DNA from: Gammaproteobacteria bacterium | GTDB taxonomy: Bacteria > Pseudomonadota > Gammaproteobacteria > Thiohalospirales > Thiohalospiraceae | DNA length: 64,000 nucleotides | Assembly (NCBI GenBank): GCA_014762495.1 | Contig: JABURT010000070.1 | Location: 18,638 to 82,637, forward strand | Direction of reading: 5' to 3' | In this document: one piece after another, positions 18,441 to 31,845 of the stretch | How positions within the stretch are numbered: the first letter of the stretch is position 1 | Layout of the letters: each line of letters opens with the position of its first letter | Program-made: the position numbers and the translations under genes | Notes under the pieces: generated by a model | The model's database searches: none | What the model was told of the DNA's origin: nothing | Seen by the model: the letters and a program-made list of their open reading frames with translations, nothing else

Positions 18441-19784
18441 GTGTCCGACACCCTTTGGAACAAGTGCCTCGAGCGGCTTCAGGGCGAATTGAGCCCACAG
18501 CAGTTCAACACCTGGCTACGACCCCTGCATGCCCGCGAAGACAATGCCGGTCTCTATCTACTTGCCCCCAATAATTTCGTACGCGACTGGGTCAACGACA
18601 ATGTCATGCCCCGGCTACAGGAACTGCTCGGTGAATACAGCGGCGAGAGCGACAACAAGCGCATTCGCCTGGAGGTTGGCAGTCATAGCGAACCTGCTGA
18701 GGCCTCTGCAGCCACTACTACGGCAAGGGGTGTCTCCGTTCAGCCCTCGCCCGCGGCGCAGGTCAAATCCCGACTCAATCCCGATTTCTGTTTTAATAAT
18801 TTCGTTGACGGTAAGTCCAACCAGCTGGCGCGTGCAGCCGCCGTACAGGTGGCCGAACACGCCGGCAGCGCCTATAACCCACTTTTTATTTACGGCGGAG
18901 TGGGACTGGGCAAGACCCACCTGATGCAGGCAATCGGCCACAAGATCCTGGAACTCAAACCCGATGCCAAGGTGGTCTATCTGCATTCCGAGCGTTTCGT
19001 GCAGGACATGATCAAGGCCCTGCAACACAACACCATCAATGAATTCAAACGCTATTACCGCTCGGTGGATGCCTTGCTCATCGACGACATCCAGTTCTTC
19101 GCCGGCAAGGAACGTTCACAGGAAGAGTTCTTTCATACCTTCAACGCCCTGCTCGAAGGTCAGCAACAGATCATCCTCACCTCGGATCGTTTCCCCAAGG
19201 AGGTGGAAGGCGTCGAGGAACGACTCAAGTCACGCTTCGGCTGGGGGCTGACCGTTGCCATCGAACCACCAGAGCTGGAGACGCGTGTCGCGATTCTCAT
19301 GAGCAAGGCCCTGCAATCGCGTATCGATCTGCCCAACGAGGTTGCCTTCTTTATCGCCAAGCGGATCCGTTCCAACGTGCGCGAGCTGGAAGGGGCCTTG
19401 AAACGCGTCATGGCCCATGCCCGTTTCACCGGTCGCGACATCACCATGGAGACAACCCGCGAGGCACTTAAGGACCTCCTGGCCCTGCAGGACAAACAGG
19501 TCTCCATCGAAAACATTCAGAAGACGGTGGCCGACTATTACAAGATCCGCATCGCGGATCTGCTGTCCAAGCGCCGCACCCGTTCCATCACCCGACCCAG
19601 GCAGGTGGCCATGGCACTGGCCAAGGAACTCACCAACCATAGCCTGCCCGAAATCGGCGATGCCTTCGGTGGACGCGACCACACCACGGTCCTGCACGCC
19701 TGCAAGAAGGTGGCCGAGCTACGAGATGAGGACAACAAGATCCATGAAGATTACGATAATCTGCACAGGACCTTAACAAGTTGA
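18441..19784 (+). CDS. dnaA: Chromosomal replication initiator DnaA
   Basis: DnaA binds DnaA boxes and opens oriC in its ATP-bound state. The 447-residue protein has domain I ([20 protein letters not shown]), a variable linker and an AAA+ core. The core has Walker [13 protein letters not shown], Walker [10 protein letters not shown] and an arginine-rich sensor region. The C-terminal DNA-binding domain has [14 protein letters not shown]. The start is a GTG at 18441, matching MSDTLWNKC. The gene diverges from rpmH, as is typical. Confidence 0.98.
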   Translation: MSDTLWNKCLERLQGELSPQQFNTWLRPLHAREDNAGLYLLAPNNFVRDWVNDNVMPRLQELLGEYSGESDNKRIRLEVGSHSEPAEASAATTTARGVSVQPSPAAQVKSRLNPDFCFNNFVDGKSNQLARAAAVQVAEHAGSAYNPLFIYGGVGLGKTHLMQAIGHKILELKPDAKVVYLHSERFVQDMIKALQHNTINEFKRYYRSVDALLIDDIQFFAGKERSQEEFFHTFNALLEGQQQIILTSDRFPKEVEGVEERLKSRFGWGLTVAIEPPELETRVAILMSKALQSRIDLPNEVAFFIAKRIRSNVRELEGALKRVMAHARFTGRDITMETTREALKDLLALQDKQVSIENIQKTVADYYKIRIADLLSKRRTRSITRPRQVAMALAKELTNHSLPEIGDAFGGRDHTTVLHACKKVAELRDEDNKIHEDYDNLHRTLTS

Positions 19785-19793
19785 GGACAAGCC

Positions 19794-19802
19794 TGTGGAT
19801 AA
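19794..19802 (-). promoter_or_regulatory. DnaA box, exact consensus
   Basis: TGTGGATAA, ten bases after the dnaA stop codon, is the reverse complement of TTATCCACA. Confidence 0.8.
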
Positions 19803-19839
19803 CACTGTGCATGGTTTTACGGGCCGATTCATGCACAAT

Positions 19840-19848
19840 TTATCCACA
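19840..19848 (+). promoter_or_regulatory. DnaA box, exact consensus
   Basis: TTATCCACA faces opposite to the box at 19794. Two convergent high-affinity boxes about 46 bases apart fit an origin core. Confidence 0.8.
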
Positions 19849-19928
19849 GCCTATGAGAACTCTGTTCACGGGCTTATTGAGTGTAAAAATCGCTCCTAAG
19901 TCCCTGAATATATTTTGATACACGATAG

Positions 19929-19937
19929 TTATTCACA
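19929..19937 (+). promoter_or_regulatory. DnaA box, one mismatch
   Basis: TTATTCACA differs from the consensus at one base and sits directly before the AT-rich stretch, where a lower-affinity box is commonly found. Confidence 0.6.
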
Positions 19938-20005
19938 GCCATGGTCGTTGCTAATTACTATCACTAATCTTATAAATACTTATAATTTATTAAGAGATCA
20001 GGCGA

Positions 20006-21106
20006 ATGAAATTTACAATAAGTCGAGAAACCCTGCTCAAGCCATTGCAGATGGTGAACGGTGTCGTTGAGAAGCGACAAACCATGCCCATCCTCTCCAA
20101 TATTCTCCTCAATGCCACACCGGAATCCTTGACCCTGACGGGGACGGATCTGGAAGTCGAGATGGTGACGCGTACGCAGTTGGAGAACGCCGAACCGGGT
20201 GAGGCCACTCTGCCGGCGAGAAAGTTTGCCGATATCTGCCGAGCCCTGCCTGAGGAAGCGATGATTGAAATTTCGGTGGAGGGTGACAAGGCGACCCTTC
20301 GCTCGGCCAAGAGTCGCTTTACCCTGGCGACCCTGCCTGTGGTGGAGTTTCCCAACGTCGATGAAATCAATAACCCTTACAGCTTTCAGATCTCACAGAA
20401 GTACATGAAAGGGCTTATCGACAAGACGTCCTTTGCCATGGCACAACAGGATGTTCGCTATTACCTCAACGGCATGTTGCTCGAGCTGGCCGACAACACC
20501 CTGCGGGCCGTGGCCACTGACGGGCATCGCCTGTCCATGAGCGAGGTGGGTACCGAGCACAACCCGGAGGAGATGATCCAGGTGATCGTGCCGCGCATGG
20601 CGGTCATGGAGCTGTCCCGCATGCTCGAAGACAGTGATGAAATGCTGGAGGTCCAGATAGGCAGCAATCACATCAAGTTCAGTCTCAATGACGTGACCTT
20701 CACCTCCAAGCTCATCGACGGCAAGTTTCCCGACTATGACCGAGTCTTCCCCAAGAACAGCGACAAGCAGGTGGTGACCAACCGTATGCTGTTGCGCCAG
20801 GCCCTGACCCGTACCTCCATCCTCTCCAACGAAAAGTATCGGGGGATACGCCTGCAACTGAGTTCCGGTGTGTTGCACACCATGGCCCACAATCCCGAGC
20901 AGGAAGAGGCCGAGGAAGAACTGGAGGTCAATTATCAGGGTGGTGAACTGGAGATCGGTTTCAATGCCACCTACCTACTCGATGCCCTCAGCGCGGTGGA
21001 TACCGAAGAGGTCAAGGTTTGGCTGAGTGATCCCAACAGCAGCTGCCTGATACACGGACTGGATGACGAACAATCCAAATACGTCATTATGCCGATGCGC
21101 CTGTAA
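20006..21106 (+). CDS. dnaN: DNA polymerase III beta sliding clamp
   Basis: The 366-residue protein begins MKFTISRETLLKPLQMVNGV and ends in the characteristic YVIMPMRL. It forms the dimeric ring that tethers DNA polymerase III to DNA. Length and motifs (TVATDGHRLS-type loop, seen as AVATDGHRLSMSE) are standard. It follows oriC and lies 31 bp upstream of recF on the same strand. Confidence 0.98.
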   Translation: MKFTISRETLLKPLQMVNGVVEKRQTMPILSNILLNATPESLTLTGTDLEVEMVTRTQLENAEPGEATLPARKFADICRALPEEAMIEISVEGDKATLRSAKSRFTLATLPVVEFPNVDEINNPYSFQISQKYMKGLIDKTSFAMAQQDVRYYLNGMLLELADNTLRAVATDGHRLSMSEVGTEHNPEEMIQVIVPRMAVMELSRMLEDSDEMLEVQIGSNHIKFSLNDVTFTSKLIDGKFPDYDRVFPKNSDKQVVTNRMLLRQALTRTSILSNEKYRGIRLQLSSGVLHTMAHNPEQEEAEEELEVNYQGGELEIGFNATYLLDALSAVDTEEVKVWLSDPNSSCLIHGLDDEQSKYVIMPMRL

Positions 21107-21137
21107 CGGGCGTATCGGTCACTAACGATCCGACTGC

Positions 21138-24663
<3,526 letters not shown>

Positions 24664-24685
24664 CAAAGCGATTCACCCGAAACCG

Positions 24686-24713
24686 AAGCCCGGCATTGTC
24701 CGGGCTTTTTTAT
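24686..24713 (+). terminator. Rho-independent terminator of gyrB
   Basis: AAGCCCGG-cattgt-CCGGGCTT followed by T residues forms an eight-base-pair stem, 23 bases after the gyrB stop. Confidence 0.85.
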
Positions 24714-24722
24714 GTCTATCCG

Positions 24723-24738
24723 TGTTCCACGTGGAACA
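24723..24738. promoter_or_regulatory. parS: parS site 3 (intergenic)
   Basis: This is a third exact TGTTCCACGTGGAACA palindrome, ten bases beyond the gyrB terminator and outside any gene. Confidence 0.85.
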
Positions 24739-25007
24739 CACAGCCGCCATTGCGTTAAAACCGCCTGACCCGTGGTCTCTCTGAGGTTATCAACAGATGG
24801 CTCGTGTTACACGGATGCGGCTCGGGGAGTCAGGCTCCGAGTTAGATAGCAAAAGTAAGGCCTTGTAGCCAATAGCGTGAACAGGAAAGCATGGCAATGA
24901 ATTGGATGAGCCAGATGCCCAGCGATAGGATGGCGGTTATAGTGCTAAGGCACTAACATCAAATCATACGTGACCAGCACTGAGCATCTTGCAAAGATTA
25001 CCTGGGA

Positions 25008-25023
25008 TGTTTCACGTGGAACC
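25008..25023. promoter_or_regulatory. parS: parS-like site 4 (imperfect)
   Basis: TGTTTCACGTGGAACC differs from the other three copies at two positions (T for C at the fifth base, C for A at the last). The core CACGTG is kept. It lies 17 bases before the start of the next gene. Confidence 0.65.
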
Positions 25024-25040
25024 AATTATAGGGAGTGATT

Positions 25041-25592
25041 ATGGAACAAGGATTCAGTCGTTTTTTATGGCGTGTCACCGCCAGCCACACACTCACCTAT
25101 TTCATCTTCGGACTGCTGGCAGCCAGCCTGTTCGACTATCGAAGCTGGTTCGAAACGGAGTCCTTGAAGGGATTCATGGTGTCGATGGATGCCCCGCAGG
25201 TCGCCGCCGGTCCGGCCTTGCAATTGCTTCGAGGTGTCCTCTTCGCCCTGGTGCTCTGGCCGATCCATCAAGCCTTCCTGCAGCCTGAGCGCGGCTGGCT
25301 TTATCTCTGGATACTATTTATAGGTCTTGCCATTCTGGGAACGGCCGGTCCATCACCCGGCTCTATCGAAGGTGTGATCTATACTCAACTGCCCTTGTTC
25401 TATAACGTCTTCGGTTTGCCCGAAGTCCTCCTGCAAACACTGGCCTTCAGCCTTATGCTTACGCAGTGGTATCGACATCCCACACCCTGGTGGAATCGCA
25501 TCATGATCCCTGCCATCGTGTTGATAGTTTTAATGAGTCTGCTGGGTTATATGGTGGCAGCCGGTGTGATCGAGGTGCCTGCAGGAAACTAG
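25041..25592 (+). CDS. Small multi-pass membrane protein of unknown function
   Basis: The 183-residue product has about four hydrophobic segments: HTLTYFIFGLLAASLF, an LLRGVLFALVLWPIH helix, LYLWILFIGLAILG, and a C-terminal IMIPAIVLIVLMSLLGYMVA. The ATG at 25041 has GGGAG at five bases' spacing, favoured over an in-frame GTG at 25035. I do not recognise the family. It is transcribed alone between a parS-like site and a shared terminator, so context gives no function. Confidence 0.75.
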   Translation: MEQGFSRFLWRVTASHTLTYFIFGLLAASLFDYRSWFETESLKGFMVSMDAPQVAAGPALQLLRGVLFALVLWPIHQAFLQPERGWLYLWILFIGLAILGTAGPSPGSIEGVIYTQLPLFYNVFGLPEVLLQTLAFSLMLTQWYRHPTPWWNRIMIPAIVLIVLMSLLGYMVAAGVIEVPAGN

Positions 25593-25640
25593 GAAAGACG
25601 CAGCATCGCTATCATCTCGATGCTGTTTACTCATGGCATA

Positions 25641-25673
25641 AAAAAAGCCCGGTCAATGAGACCGGGCCTTTTG
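25641..25673. terminator. Bidirectional terminator between the membrane gene and fbp
   Basis: The perfect stem GCCCGGTC-aatga-GACCGGGC is flanked by a run of A on the left and CTTTT on the right. It can therefore terminate both the plus-strand membrane gene and the convergent fbp transcript. Confidence 0.85.
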
Positions 25674-25690
25674 TTCGAGCGGAAGAGTGC

Positions 25691-26722
25691 TTAGGCAGCG
25701 GCCTCTTTGCTCTCCTTGTGGTAGGCAACCACACGTTCGACTTCGTTCTTGGAGCCGAGGATAACCGGCACACGCTGGTGCAGCTTCTCGGGCTGGACTT
25801 CCATGATGCGCTCAAGGCCGGTCCAGGAGGCGCCGCCGGCCTGCTCCACGATGAAGGACATGGGGTTGGCTTCGTACATCAGGCGCAACTTACCGGTGCC
25901 GCCCTTGGCCTTCATCTTCTCGTCCATGGGGTACATGAAGATACCGCCGCGAGTCAGGATGCGATGCACCTCGGCCACCATGGAGGCAACCCAGCGCATG
26001 TTGAAGTCTTCACCGCGAGGACCTTCCTTACCGGCCATGCACTCATCCACGTAACGCTTAACCGGGGCTTCCCAGTGACGCATGTTGGAGGCGTTGATGG
26101 CGAACTCGCGAGTGTCTTCGGGGATGGTCATGTTGGGGTGAGTGAGGATGAACTCACCGATGTTCATGTCAAGGGTGAAGCCATTGACGCCCTGGCCAGT
26201 GGTCAGTACCAGCATGGTGGACGGACCATACAGGGCGTAACCGGCGCAGACCTGTTCGGTGCCCGCTTGCAGGAAGTCCTGTTCGGTGGCGTTTTCACAA
26301 TCACCCTTGCAACGCAGGATGGAGAAGATGGTACCCACGGAGACGTTGACGTCCATATTGGATGATCCGTCCAGGGGATCGAAGGTTAGTAAGTACTTAC
26401 CTTTCGGATTGCCCTCGGGAATCTCGTAGATCTCTTCCATCTCTTCGGAGGCCATGGCGGCCAGGTGCCCGGACCACTCGTTGGTCTTGAGGAAGACTTC
26501 GTTGGTGATGATGTCCATCTTCTTCTGTTCTTCACCCTGGACGTTTTCGGAGCCGGCGGCGCCGAGTACACCGACCAGCTCACCGTGGTTGACCAGGTTG
26601 GAGATGACCTTGCAGGCAGTGACTACGTCGTTAAGCAGGGAGGTGAAGTCGCCGGTGGCGCCTTGAAGTTTGCGCTGTTCCTCAATAATGAATTGAGTCA
26701 CGCTGGTGCGGTGGTTATGCAT
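25691..26722 (-). CDS. fbp: Fructose-1,6-bisphosphatase class I
   Basis: The 343-residue enzyme hydrolyses fructose 1,6-bisphosphate to fructose 6-phosphate in gluconeogenesis or the Calvin cycle. Motifs are [10 protein letters not shown], the metal-binding [13 protein letters not shown] and [19 protein letters not shown] with the sugar-phosphate site. The ATG at 26722 ([12 protein letters not shown]) has GAGGG eight bases upstream. It is followed by a bidirectional terminator and appears to be transcribed alone. Confidence 0.96.
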   Translation of the reverse strand: MHNHRTSVTQFIIEEQRKLQGATGDFTSLLNDVVTACKVISNLVNHGELVGVLGAAGSENVQGEEQKKMDIITNEVFLKTNEWSGHLAAMASEEMEEIYEIPEGNPKGKYLLTFDPLDGSSNMDVNVSVGTIFSILRCKGDCENATEQDFLQAGTEQVCAGYALYGPSTMLVLTTGQGVNGFTLDMNIGEFILTHPNMTIPEDTREFAINASNMRHWEAPVKRYVDECMAGKEGPRGEDFNMRWVASMVAEVHRILTRGGIFMYPMDEKMKAKGGTGKLRLMYEANPMSFIVEQAGGASWTGLERIMEVQPEKLHQRVPVILGSKNEVERVVAYHKESKEAAA

Positions 26723-26881
26723 GTTACTTGCCCTCAAATTGTCGAATATTTGGTTTGCGTGACAGCCATCGACCCACCGGTACTGTTTTTCCCTGGCTGG
26801 GGCCGGAACATAAGAATAGACGCTGCCGACGCGGAAATCGGGCCGGCAATAGTATCATAAAATTAGAAGAGACTAAATTGG

Positions 26882-27649
26882 CTATTTTCTCGCCATCAAC
26901 TCGATGGGTTGGCCGTTGACGCGCTCCATGGTCTGGCGCATCCACTCCTCGGCCTCGCGTGTGATATCGGCGGCGGATTTGCCCTGGGTCTGGATGGGCT
27001 CACCGATCACAACCTTGATAGTGCCGGGGTACTTGATAAAACTACCCCGAGGCCAGTAGGCCCCGGCATTATGAGCGACGGGAATCACAGGGTGGCCCGA
27101 CTTCTCGGCGAGCACACCGCCGCCGATGCCGAATTTCTTCATCTTGCCATTGGGTACTCGAGTCCCTTCCGGGAAGACCATGACCCACTGACCGCTCTCC
27201 AGGCGCTTGATACCGCCCTCGACGATCTGGTTGACGGCCCTGTGACCGCTGCTGCGGTCGATGGCGATGGGGCGAAGGCTGGCCAGGCCCCAGCCAAACA
27301 GGGGGATCAACAACAGGCTGCGTTTCAGGATCCAGGCATGGGGCGGGAAGAACCGCTGCATGGCATAGGTCTCCCAGGTGGACTCATGTTTGACGTAGAT
27401 AATGGCCACGTCCTGGGCCTTGATGTTGTCCAGCCCTTCAACCTCGTAGCGCACCCCGCAGGCGACGCCCAGCCACCAGATATTGAAGCGGCCCCATCGG
27501 CTGATGATCTTGAACCGCGTCTGGAAGGGGACGAACAACAACAGCAGGATCAGGGAGAGAGGAAAGAAGATAAACAGGGTGATAGCCGATCCGATCAGGA
27601 AAACGGTGGAGCGGAATAGTGAGAATACGATGTTTTGCTTTTTTTCCAT
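26882..27649 (-). CDS. PlsC-type 1-acylglycerol-3-phosphate acyltransferase (copy 1)
   Basis: The 255-residue membrane protein has an N-terminal hydrophobic hairpin (STVFLIGSAITLFIFFPLSL) and a glycerolipid acyltransferase domain. The catalytic motif is KHESTWE, so the usual H-X4-D is H-X4-E. The substrate motif FPEGTR is present. It probably acylates lysophosphatidic acid at the inner membrane. It lies ten bases after the stop of a paralogue with about the same length and domain order, both downstream of glyS. The ATG at 27649 is chosen because the membrane helix follows directly. Confidence 0.88.
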   Translation of the reverse strand: MEKKQNIVFSLFRSTVFLIGSAITLFIFFPLSLILLLLFVPFQTRFKIISRWGRFNIWWLGVACGVRYEVEGLDNIKAQDVAIIYVKHESTWETYAMQRFFPPHAWILKRSLLLIPLFGWGLASLRPIAIDRSSGHRAVNQIVEGGIKRLESGQWVMVFPEGTRVPNGKMKKFGIGGGVLAEKSGHPVIPVAHNAGAYWPRGSFIKYPGTIKVVIGEPIQTQGKSAADITREAEEWMRQTMERVNGQPIELMARK

Positions 27650-27659
27650 GAGAAGTCCG

Positions 27660-28421
27660 CTATTGGCTCGTCTTCGACAAAGGATAGATAGCCGGATTGA
27701 TCTTGTGCATGGCCTGGCGCATCCAGGCATCGATCACTTCATTTACGGTGTCGGCCTTCATGTCTGCCGTATCGATAGGTTCGCCGATGACCACCCGAAT
27801 GGTGCCCGCGTATTTGATGAAACCTTTTCGAGGCCAGAACTCTCCGGCATTGTGGGCCACCGGCAGAACGCGGGCACTGGTGCTGGCCGCGAGCATGGCA
27901 CCGCCAATACCGAAGCGTTTCTCCTCACCGGGCGCCACGCGAGTCCCCTCGGGAAATACCATGATCCAGGAGCCCTCATTCATATAGCGACGGCCCGATT
28001 CGATAATGCGTTTTATCGCCGTTCGGCCTGAACCGCGGATGATGGGAATGGTACCGATGGCGGCCATGGCCCAGCCGAAGAAGGGGACCCACATCAATTC
28101 CTGTTTCAGTATCCAGGCCTGATGTCGGCTTGTGAGACTGGGCAGGAACAGGGTTTCCCAGGTCGACTGGTGCTTGGAAAAGACGATAACCGGTTCATCC
28201 GGGATGTTTTCCGCGCCTTCGATCTCATATCGGATTTTGCAGGTCAGTTTTAACCACCATATACAGAAACGTGCCCACTGGCGCATGGTGGCATAGCGTA
28301 TCGTATAGGGGATACGAGTGACGGCCATGATGAGCACCACCGGCGTGATGAGGATCAGCAGTACGATAAAACCAAGGCTAAAGAGTATCGAGCGAACATA
28401 GGCCACGCCTGTATGCATCAT
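27660..28421 (-). CDS. PlsC-type 1-acylglycerol-3-phosphate acyltransferase (copy 2)
   Basis: The 253-residue paralogue of the next gene has an N-terminal membrane segment (SILFSLGFIVLLILITPVVL), the motif KHQSTWE (again H-X4-E) and FPEGTRVAPG. It shares most conserved blocks with the copy at 26882-27649, consistent with tandem duplication followed by divergence. It starts at the ATG at 28421, ten bases after the glyS stop, so glyQ-glyS and the two acyltransferases may be one transcript. Different acyl-chain preference is possible but cannot be read from sequence. Confidence 0.88.
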   Translation of the reverse strand: MMHTGVAYVRSILFSLGFIVLLILITPVVLIMAVTRIPYTIRYATMRQWARFCIWWLKLTCKIRYEIEGAENIPDEPVIVFSKHQSTWETLFLPSLTSRHQAWILKQELMWVPFFGWAMAAIGTIPIIRGSGRTAIKRIIESGRRYMNEGSWIMVFPEGTRVAPGEEKRFGIGGAMLAASTSARVLPVAHNAGEFWPRKGFIKYAGTIRVVIGEPIDTADMKADTVNEVIDAWMRQAMHKINPAIYPLSKTSQ

Positions 28422-28431
28422 CAACTAGCAC

Positions 28432-30501
28432 CTACTGCAGGCGTGAGACATCGGCAACCTGCAGGAAGAGGTTGCGCAAACCACTCAACAGGGCAAGGCG
28501 GTTGTCACGCAACGCGTTGTCCTCGGCCATGACCATAACGTGGTCGAAAAAGTCGTCCACTGTTTCACGTAATCCGGCCAGCACCTTGAGGGATTCAGCA
28601 TAGTTACGCTCGGCAAATAGGGGTTCGACCTGCTTGCGGATCATCTCCAGCTTGTCGGCCAGGGCCTGCTCCTGTGGTTCCTTGAGCAGGCCGGCATCGA
28701 CCGACTCGGGGATGGTGACCTCTGCCTTGCGTATGATGTTGGAGATACGCTTGTTGGCGGCGGCCAGGGACTCGGCCTCGGCCAGCTTGCGGAACTCGGA
28801 GACGGCCTGGAGCCGCTGGTGGAAGTCCAGGGGCTTGCCGGGTTTGAGCTCCAGTACCGCGTCGAAGGTACCGTGGGCAATGCCCTGGTCCTGGTAGTAG
28901 GCACGGGTACGTTCCATGATGAAGTCGAAGACCTGCTCGGCCACGTCCTTCTCCTTGAGTCTGTCACCCATCTCTTCTACCGACACGTCGATAAGATCAC
29001 GCAGGTCGAGGTCCAGCTCACGCTCGATGATGATACGCACTACGCCAAGGGCGGCGCGGCGCAGGGCGAAAGGGTCCTTGCTGCCGCTGGGCGGCTGGCC
29101 GATGCCGAAGATGCCGACCAGGGTATCGATGCGCTCGGCCAGGGCCAGGGCCTGGCCGGTGGCGGTGGCAGGCAGCTCATCACCGGCGTGGCGCGGCATG
29201 TACATCTCATCCAGGGCCTGGGGGATGTCACCGGGTTCCTGATCATTTTCGGCATAGTAACGGCCCATGATCCCCTGCAGTTCGGGAAACTCATAGACCA
29301 TCTCGGACATCAGATCACAGCGCGAAAGGGTTGCAGCCTGTCTGGCATGTTCGATATTACTTCCTAGTGAGTGAGCAATCACTTCGGCAATTTCACGCAC
29401 TCGAGTTGTCTTGTCATAGAGGGTACCAAGCTGTTTTTGGAAAACAACGGTTTTGAGCTTCTCGACGTGTTCAAGCAGTGAATGCTTACGGTCCTGGTTC
29501 CAGAAGAACTCGGCATCGGCGAGGCGTGGACGCACCACGCGTTCATTACCCTCGCGCACGCGATCCGGGTCCTTGCTCTCCACGTTACTGATGGTGATGA
29601 AGTGGGGCAGTAAATTCCCGTTCCCATCCACCAGATGGAAGTACTTCTGGTTGGCCTTCATGGTGGAGATGAGTGCCTCATGGGGCACCTCAAGGAAATG
29701 CTTCTCGAAGTTACCGAGCACGGCGTTGGGCCATTCCACCATGGCGGTAACTTCATCCAGCAGGGCCGGGTCGATGACCGCCTTGCCGCCGGATTTGGCT
29801 GCGGCCTCTTCGACCATGCCGTGGATGGCGTGGCGGCGGCGCTCGAAGTCTGCGATGACCTTGCCGTGGGTGTAGAGCAGTTCCTCGTAATCGGAGGGTG
29901 TGCCTATATATATAGTATCGGGATGGTGGAAGCGGTGGCCGCGGGTTTCGCGTCCACTGGCCACCGAGAGGATGTCGGCCTCGATGACTTCATCGCCAAA
30001 CAGCAATACGGCCCAGTGCACCGGACGCACAAACTCGGCCTCAAGATCGCCCCACCTCATTCGTTTGGGAATGGGTAGCTTATGCAGCGATTGCGTGACT
30101 ATCCCAGGAACCAGTTCTACGGTCGTCTGGCCCTCTTGTTGAAGCGTATAAGCCAGCCAGGCTCCCTTGTCGGTCTCCAGCTTTTCCAGGTCGTTGACGC
30201 TGACCCCGCAGGAGGAGGCGAAGCCCTGGGCCGCCTTGGTGGGATTGCCGTCATCGTCGAAGGCGGCGGTCAGGGCCGGGCCGCGGCGCTCAATCGCCTT
30301 ATCGGGCTGGCCTTCCTGCAGTCCTGTGATGAGTACGGCCAGTCGACGCGGGGCGGCATAGCCCTTGATGGCCTCGAATTTCAGCTCGGCCTGTTTGAGT
30401 CCCTCTTCGATGCCCTGGGTAAAGGCGGTGGAGAGTTTTTTCAGGGCCTTGGGCGGCAGCTCTTCGGTGCCGATCTCGATGAGAAGGTCGCGGGTGTTCA
30501 T
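28432..30501 (-). CDS. glyS: Glycyl-tRNA synthetase beta subunit
   Basis: The 689-residue beta subunit of the bacterial alpha2-beta2 glycyl-tRNA synthetase starts [20 protein letters not shown], the family signature. It carries GHRFHHP and [15 protein letters not shown] and ends in a helical anticodon-binding-like region. It binds tRNA-Gly while the alpha subunit activates glycine. Its start overlaps the glyQ stop by four bases (ATGA), indicating translational coupling and balanced subunit synthesis. Confidence 0.97.
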   Translation of the reverse strand: MNTRDLLIEIGTEELPPKALKKLSTAFTQGIEEGLKQAELKFEAIKGYAAPRRLAVLITGLQEGQPDKAIERRGPALTAAFDDDGNPTKAAQGFASSCGVSVNDLEKLETDKGAWLAYTLQQEGQTTVELVPGIVTQSLHKLPIPKRMRWGDLEAEFVRPVHWAVLLFGDEVIEADILSVASGRETRGHRFHHPDTIYIGTPSDYEELLYTHGKVIADFERRRHAIHGMVEEAAAKSGGKAVIDPALLDEVTAMVEWPNAVLGNFEKHFLEVPHEALISTMKANQKYFHLVDGNGNLLPHFITISNVESKDPDRVREGNERVVRPRLADAEFFWNQDRKHSLLEHVEKLKTVVFQKQLGTLYDKTTRVREIAEVIAHSLGSNIEHARQAATLSRCDLMSEMVYEFPELQGIMGRYYAENDQEPGDIPQALDEMYMPRHAGDELPATATGQALALAERIDTLVGIFGIGQPPSGSKDPFALRRAALGVVRIIIERELDLDLRDLIDVSVEEMGDRLKEKDVAEQVFDFIMERTRAYYQDQGIAHGTFDAVLELKPGKPLDFHQRLQAVSEFRKLAEAESLAAANKRISNIIRKAEVTIPESVDAGLLKEPQEQALADKLEMIRKQVEPLFAERNYAESLKVLAGLRETVDDFFDHVMVMAEDNALRDNRLALLSGLRNLFLQVADVSRLQ

Positions 30502-31415
30502 TGGGCGGCCTCCTGTTTATTCGTCTTGCACATGGGGAAGCCCAGATTTGCACGAGCGATGTAATAGGCCTCGGCCACGGCGCGCGACAGGGTACGTACG
30601 CGCAGGATGTAACGCTGACGCTCGGTCACCGAGATGGCGTGGCGGGCATCCAGCAGGTTGAAGGTATGGGAGGCCTTGAGTACCTGTTCGTAGGCGGGCA
30701 AAGGCAGGCCGGCCTCGATCAGCTTCTGGCTCATCGCCTCGCAGGTATCGAACCAGTTGAACAGGGCGTCGGTGTCGGCGTATTCGAAGTTATAGGTGGA
30801 CTGCTCCACCTCGTTTTGATGGAAGACGTCGCCGTAGGTGACCTTGCCCATGGGGCCGTCGGTCCAGACCAGGTCGAAGACCGATTCCACGCCCTGGATA
30901 TACATGGCCAGGCGTTCGAGGCCATAGGTGATCTCACCGGTGACCGGTTTGCAGTCGATGCCGCCCACCTGCTGGAAGTAGGTGAACTGGGTCACCTCCA
31001 TGCCGTTGAGCCAGACTTCCCAGCCCAGGCCCCAGGCGCCGAGGGTGGGAGACTCCCAGTTGTCCTCGACGAAGCGGATATCGTGTACAAGGGGATCGAG
31101 TCCCATCATCTTCAATGAGCCCAGATAGAGCTCCTGGATCTCCAGCGGCGAGGGCTTGAGCACCACCTGGAACTGGTAGTAGTGCTGCAGTCGATTCGGG
31201 TTGTCTCCGTAGCGACCATCGGTGGGTCGACGCGAGGGCTGCACATAGGCGGCGTTCCAGGGCTCGGGGCCAATGGAGCGCAGGAAGGTGGCGGAGTGGA
31301 AGGTACCGGCGCCCACCTCCATATCGTAGGGCTGTAAAACGATGCAGCCTTGCTCGGCCCAGTATTGCTGCAGCGCGAGGATCAGGCCCTGAAAGGTGGA
31401 AACATCCGCAGACAT
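30498..31415 (-). CDS. glyQ: Glycyl-tRNA synthetase alpha subunit
   Basis: The 305-residue catalytic subunit has [17 protein letters not shown], the [19 protein letters not shown] segment (here [15 protein letters not shown]) and [13 protein letters not shown]. It is the first gene of a minus-strand unit with glyS. The start is an ATG at 31415. A TATAAT sequence on the minus strand at 31457-31452 is a probable -10 element. Confidence 0.97.
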   Translation of the reverse strand: MSADVSTFQGLILALQQYWAEQGCIVLQPYDMEVGAGTFHSATFLRSIGPEPWNAAYVQPSRRPTDGRYGDNPNRLQHYYQFQVVLKPSPLEIQELYLGSLKMMGLDPLVHDIRFVEDNWESPTLGAWGLGWEVWLNGMEVTQFTYFQQVGGIDCKPVTGEITYGLERLAMYIQGVESVFDLVWTDGPMGKVTYGDVFHQNEVEQSTYNFEYADTDALFNWFDTCEAMSQKLIEAGLPLPAYEQVLKASHTFNLLDARHAISVTERQRYILRVRTLSRAVAEAYYIARANLGFPMCKTNKQEAAQ

Positions 31416-31451
31416 GTGAAACCCATGAGTGATTATTCAGGAAAGGGCTGG

Positions 31452-31457
31452 ATTATA
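31452..31457 (-). promoter_or_regulatory. -10 element candidate for glyQ
   Basis: The minus strand reads TATAAT, 36 bases upstream of the glyQ ATG. A TTAGCA lies upstream with 19-base spacing, a weak -35, so the promoter call is tentative. Confidence 0.4.
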
Positions 31458-31666
31458 ACGTGACTTCAGGTCTCTTTGCTAAGAACCAAGTGATTTACCG
31501 AAGTGAAATCGGCTGAGTGGTCTTTAGACATTCTAGTACTCGGCGACACTAGTGAAAAACAGTAGATCGAGTCACAAACAAAATCACATTACGAGTGATG
31601 TCTTCCAATTAGCATTTTGGGGTGAGTTTTTGTAATTGACAGCACTGCAATCCCGATAGGAGGAAC

Positions 31667-31714
31667 ATGAAGTTTTTGTTGTTGTTGATTGCTACCGATA
31701 TGACGATCGCATAA
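31667..31714 (+). CDS. 15-codon ORF with strong ribosome-binding site; leader peptide or gene remnant
   Basis: AGGAGGAAC directly precedes an ATG, and the frame reads MKFLLLLIATDMTIA then stops. The hydrophobic start resembles the beginning of a signal peptide. It could be a truncated secreted-protein gene, a leader peptide or chance. It lies 350 bases upstream of the large lipoprotein gene on the same strand. No function is proposed. Confidence 0.25.
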   Translation: MKFLLLLIATDMTIA

Positions 31715-31829
31715 TTAAATACCTCCCTTGCAACAGCACCATCAGGCTTGTGTGTAATAAGAGGCTATGAGTATTTGAAATGTGTCCTGGGTGTAAAAAG
31801 CAGAGGGGGGGCAGGGTTATGGATATTTT

Positions 31830-31845
31830 TGTGAACTGGTTCACA
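31830..31845. promoter_or_regulatory. CRP/Vfr-type palindrome upstream of the 32067 lipoprotein gene
   Basis: TGTGAACTGGTTCACA is a perfect TGTGA-N6-TCACA palindrome, about 230 bases before the ATG. A half-site (TGTGA) follows at about 31853. The distance leaves room for a promoter with a long leader. Confidence 0.6.

Larger units (their letters stand above)
19785..20005 (+). other. oriC: Candidate oriC between dnaA and dnaN
   Basis: The non-coding gap holds two exact DnaA boxes, at 19794-19802 (TGTGGATAA, minus orientation) and 19840-19848 (TTATCCACA), and a one-mismatch box at 19929-19937 (TTATTCACA). They are followed by a strongly AT-rich stretch at about 19945-19995 with repeated TTATAA, a plausible unwinding element. 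Many gammaproteobacteria have oriC on one side of dnaA. Strand skew could not be computed here, so the call rests on boxes and context. Confidence 0.7.
24664..25040. other. 377-bp non-coding region downstream of gyrB with two parS sites
   Basis: No gene is apparent here. The region contains the gyrB terminator, parS site 3, parS-like site 4 and a TTATCAACA sequence (24787-24795) one base from the DnaA-box consensus. Its role is probably structural, as part of the ParB-loading zone next to the origin. Confidence 0.6.

Noticed and set aside
28559..28575. TGTTTCACGTAATCC in glyS, a parS-like half-site.
   Set aside because: The right half does not form the palindrome and the site lies in coding sequence away from the cluster.
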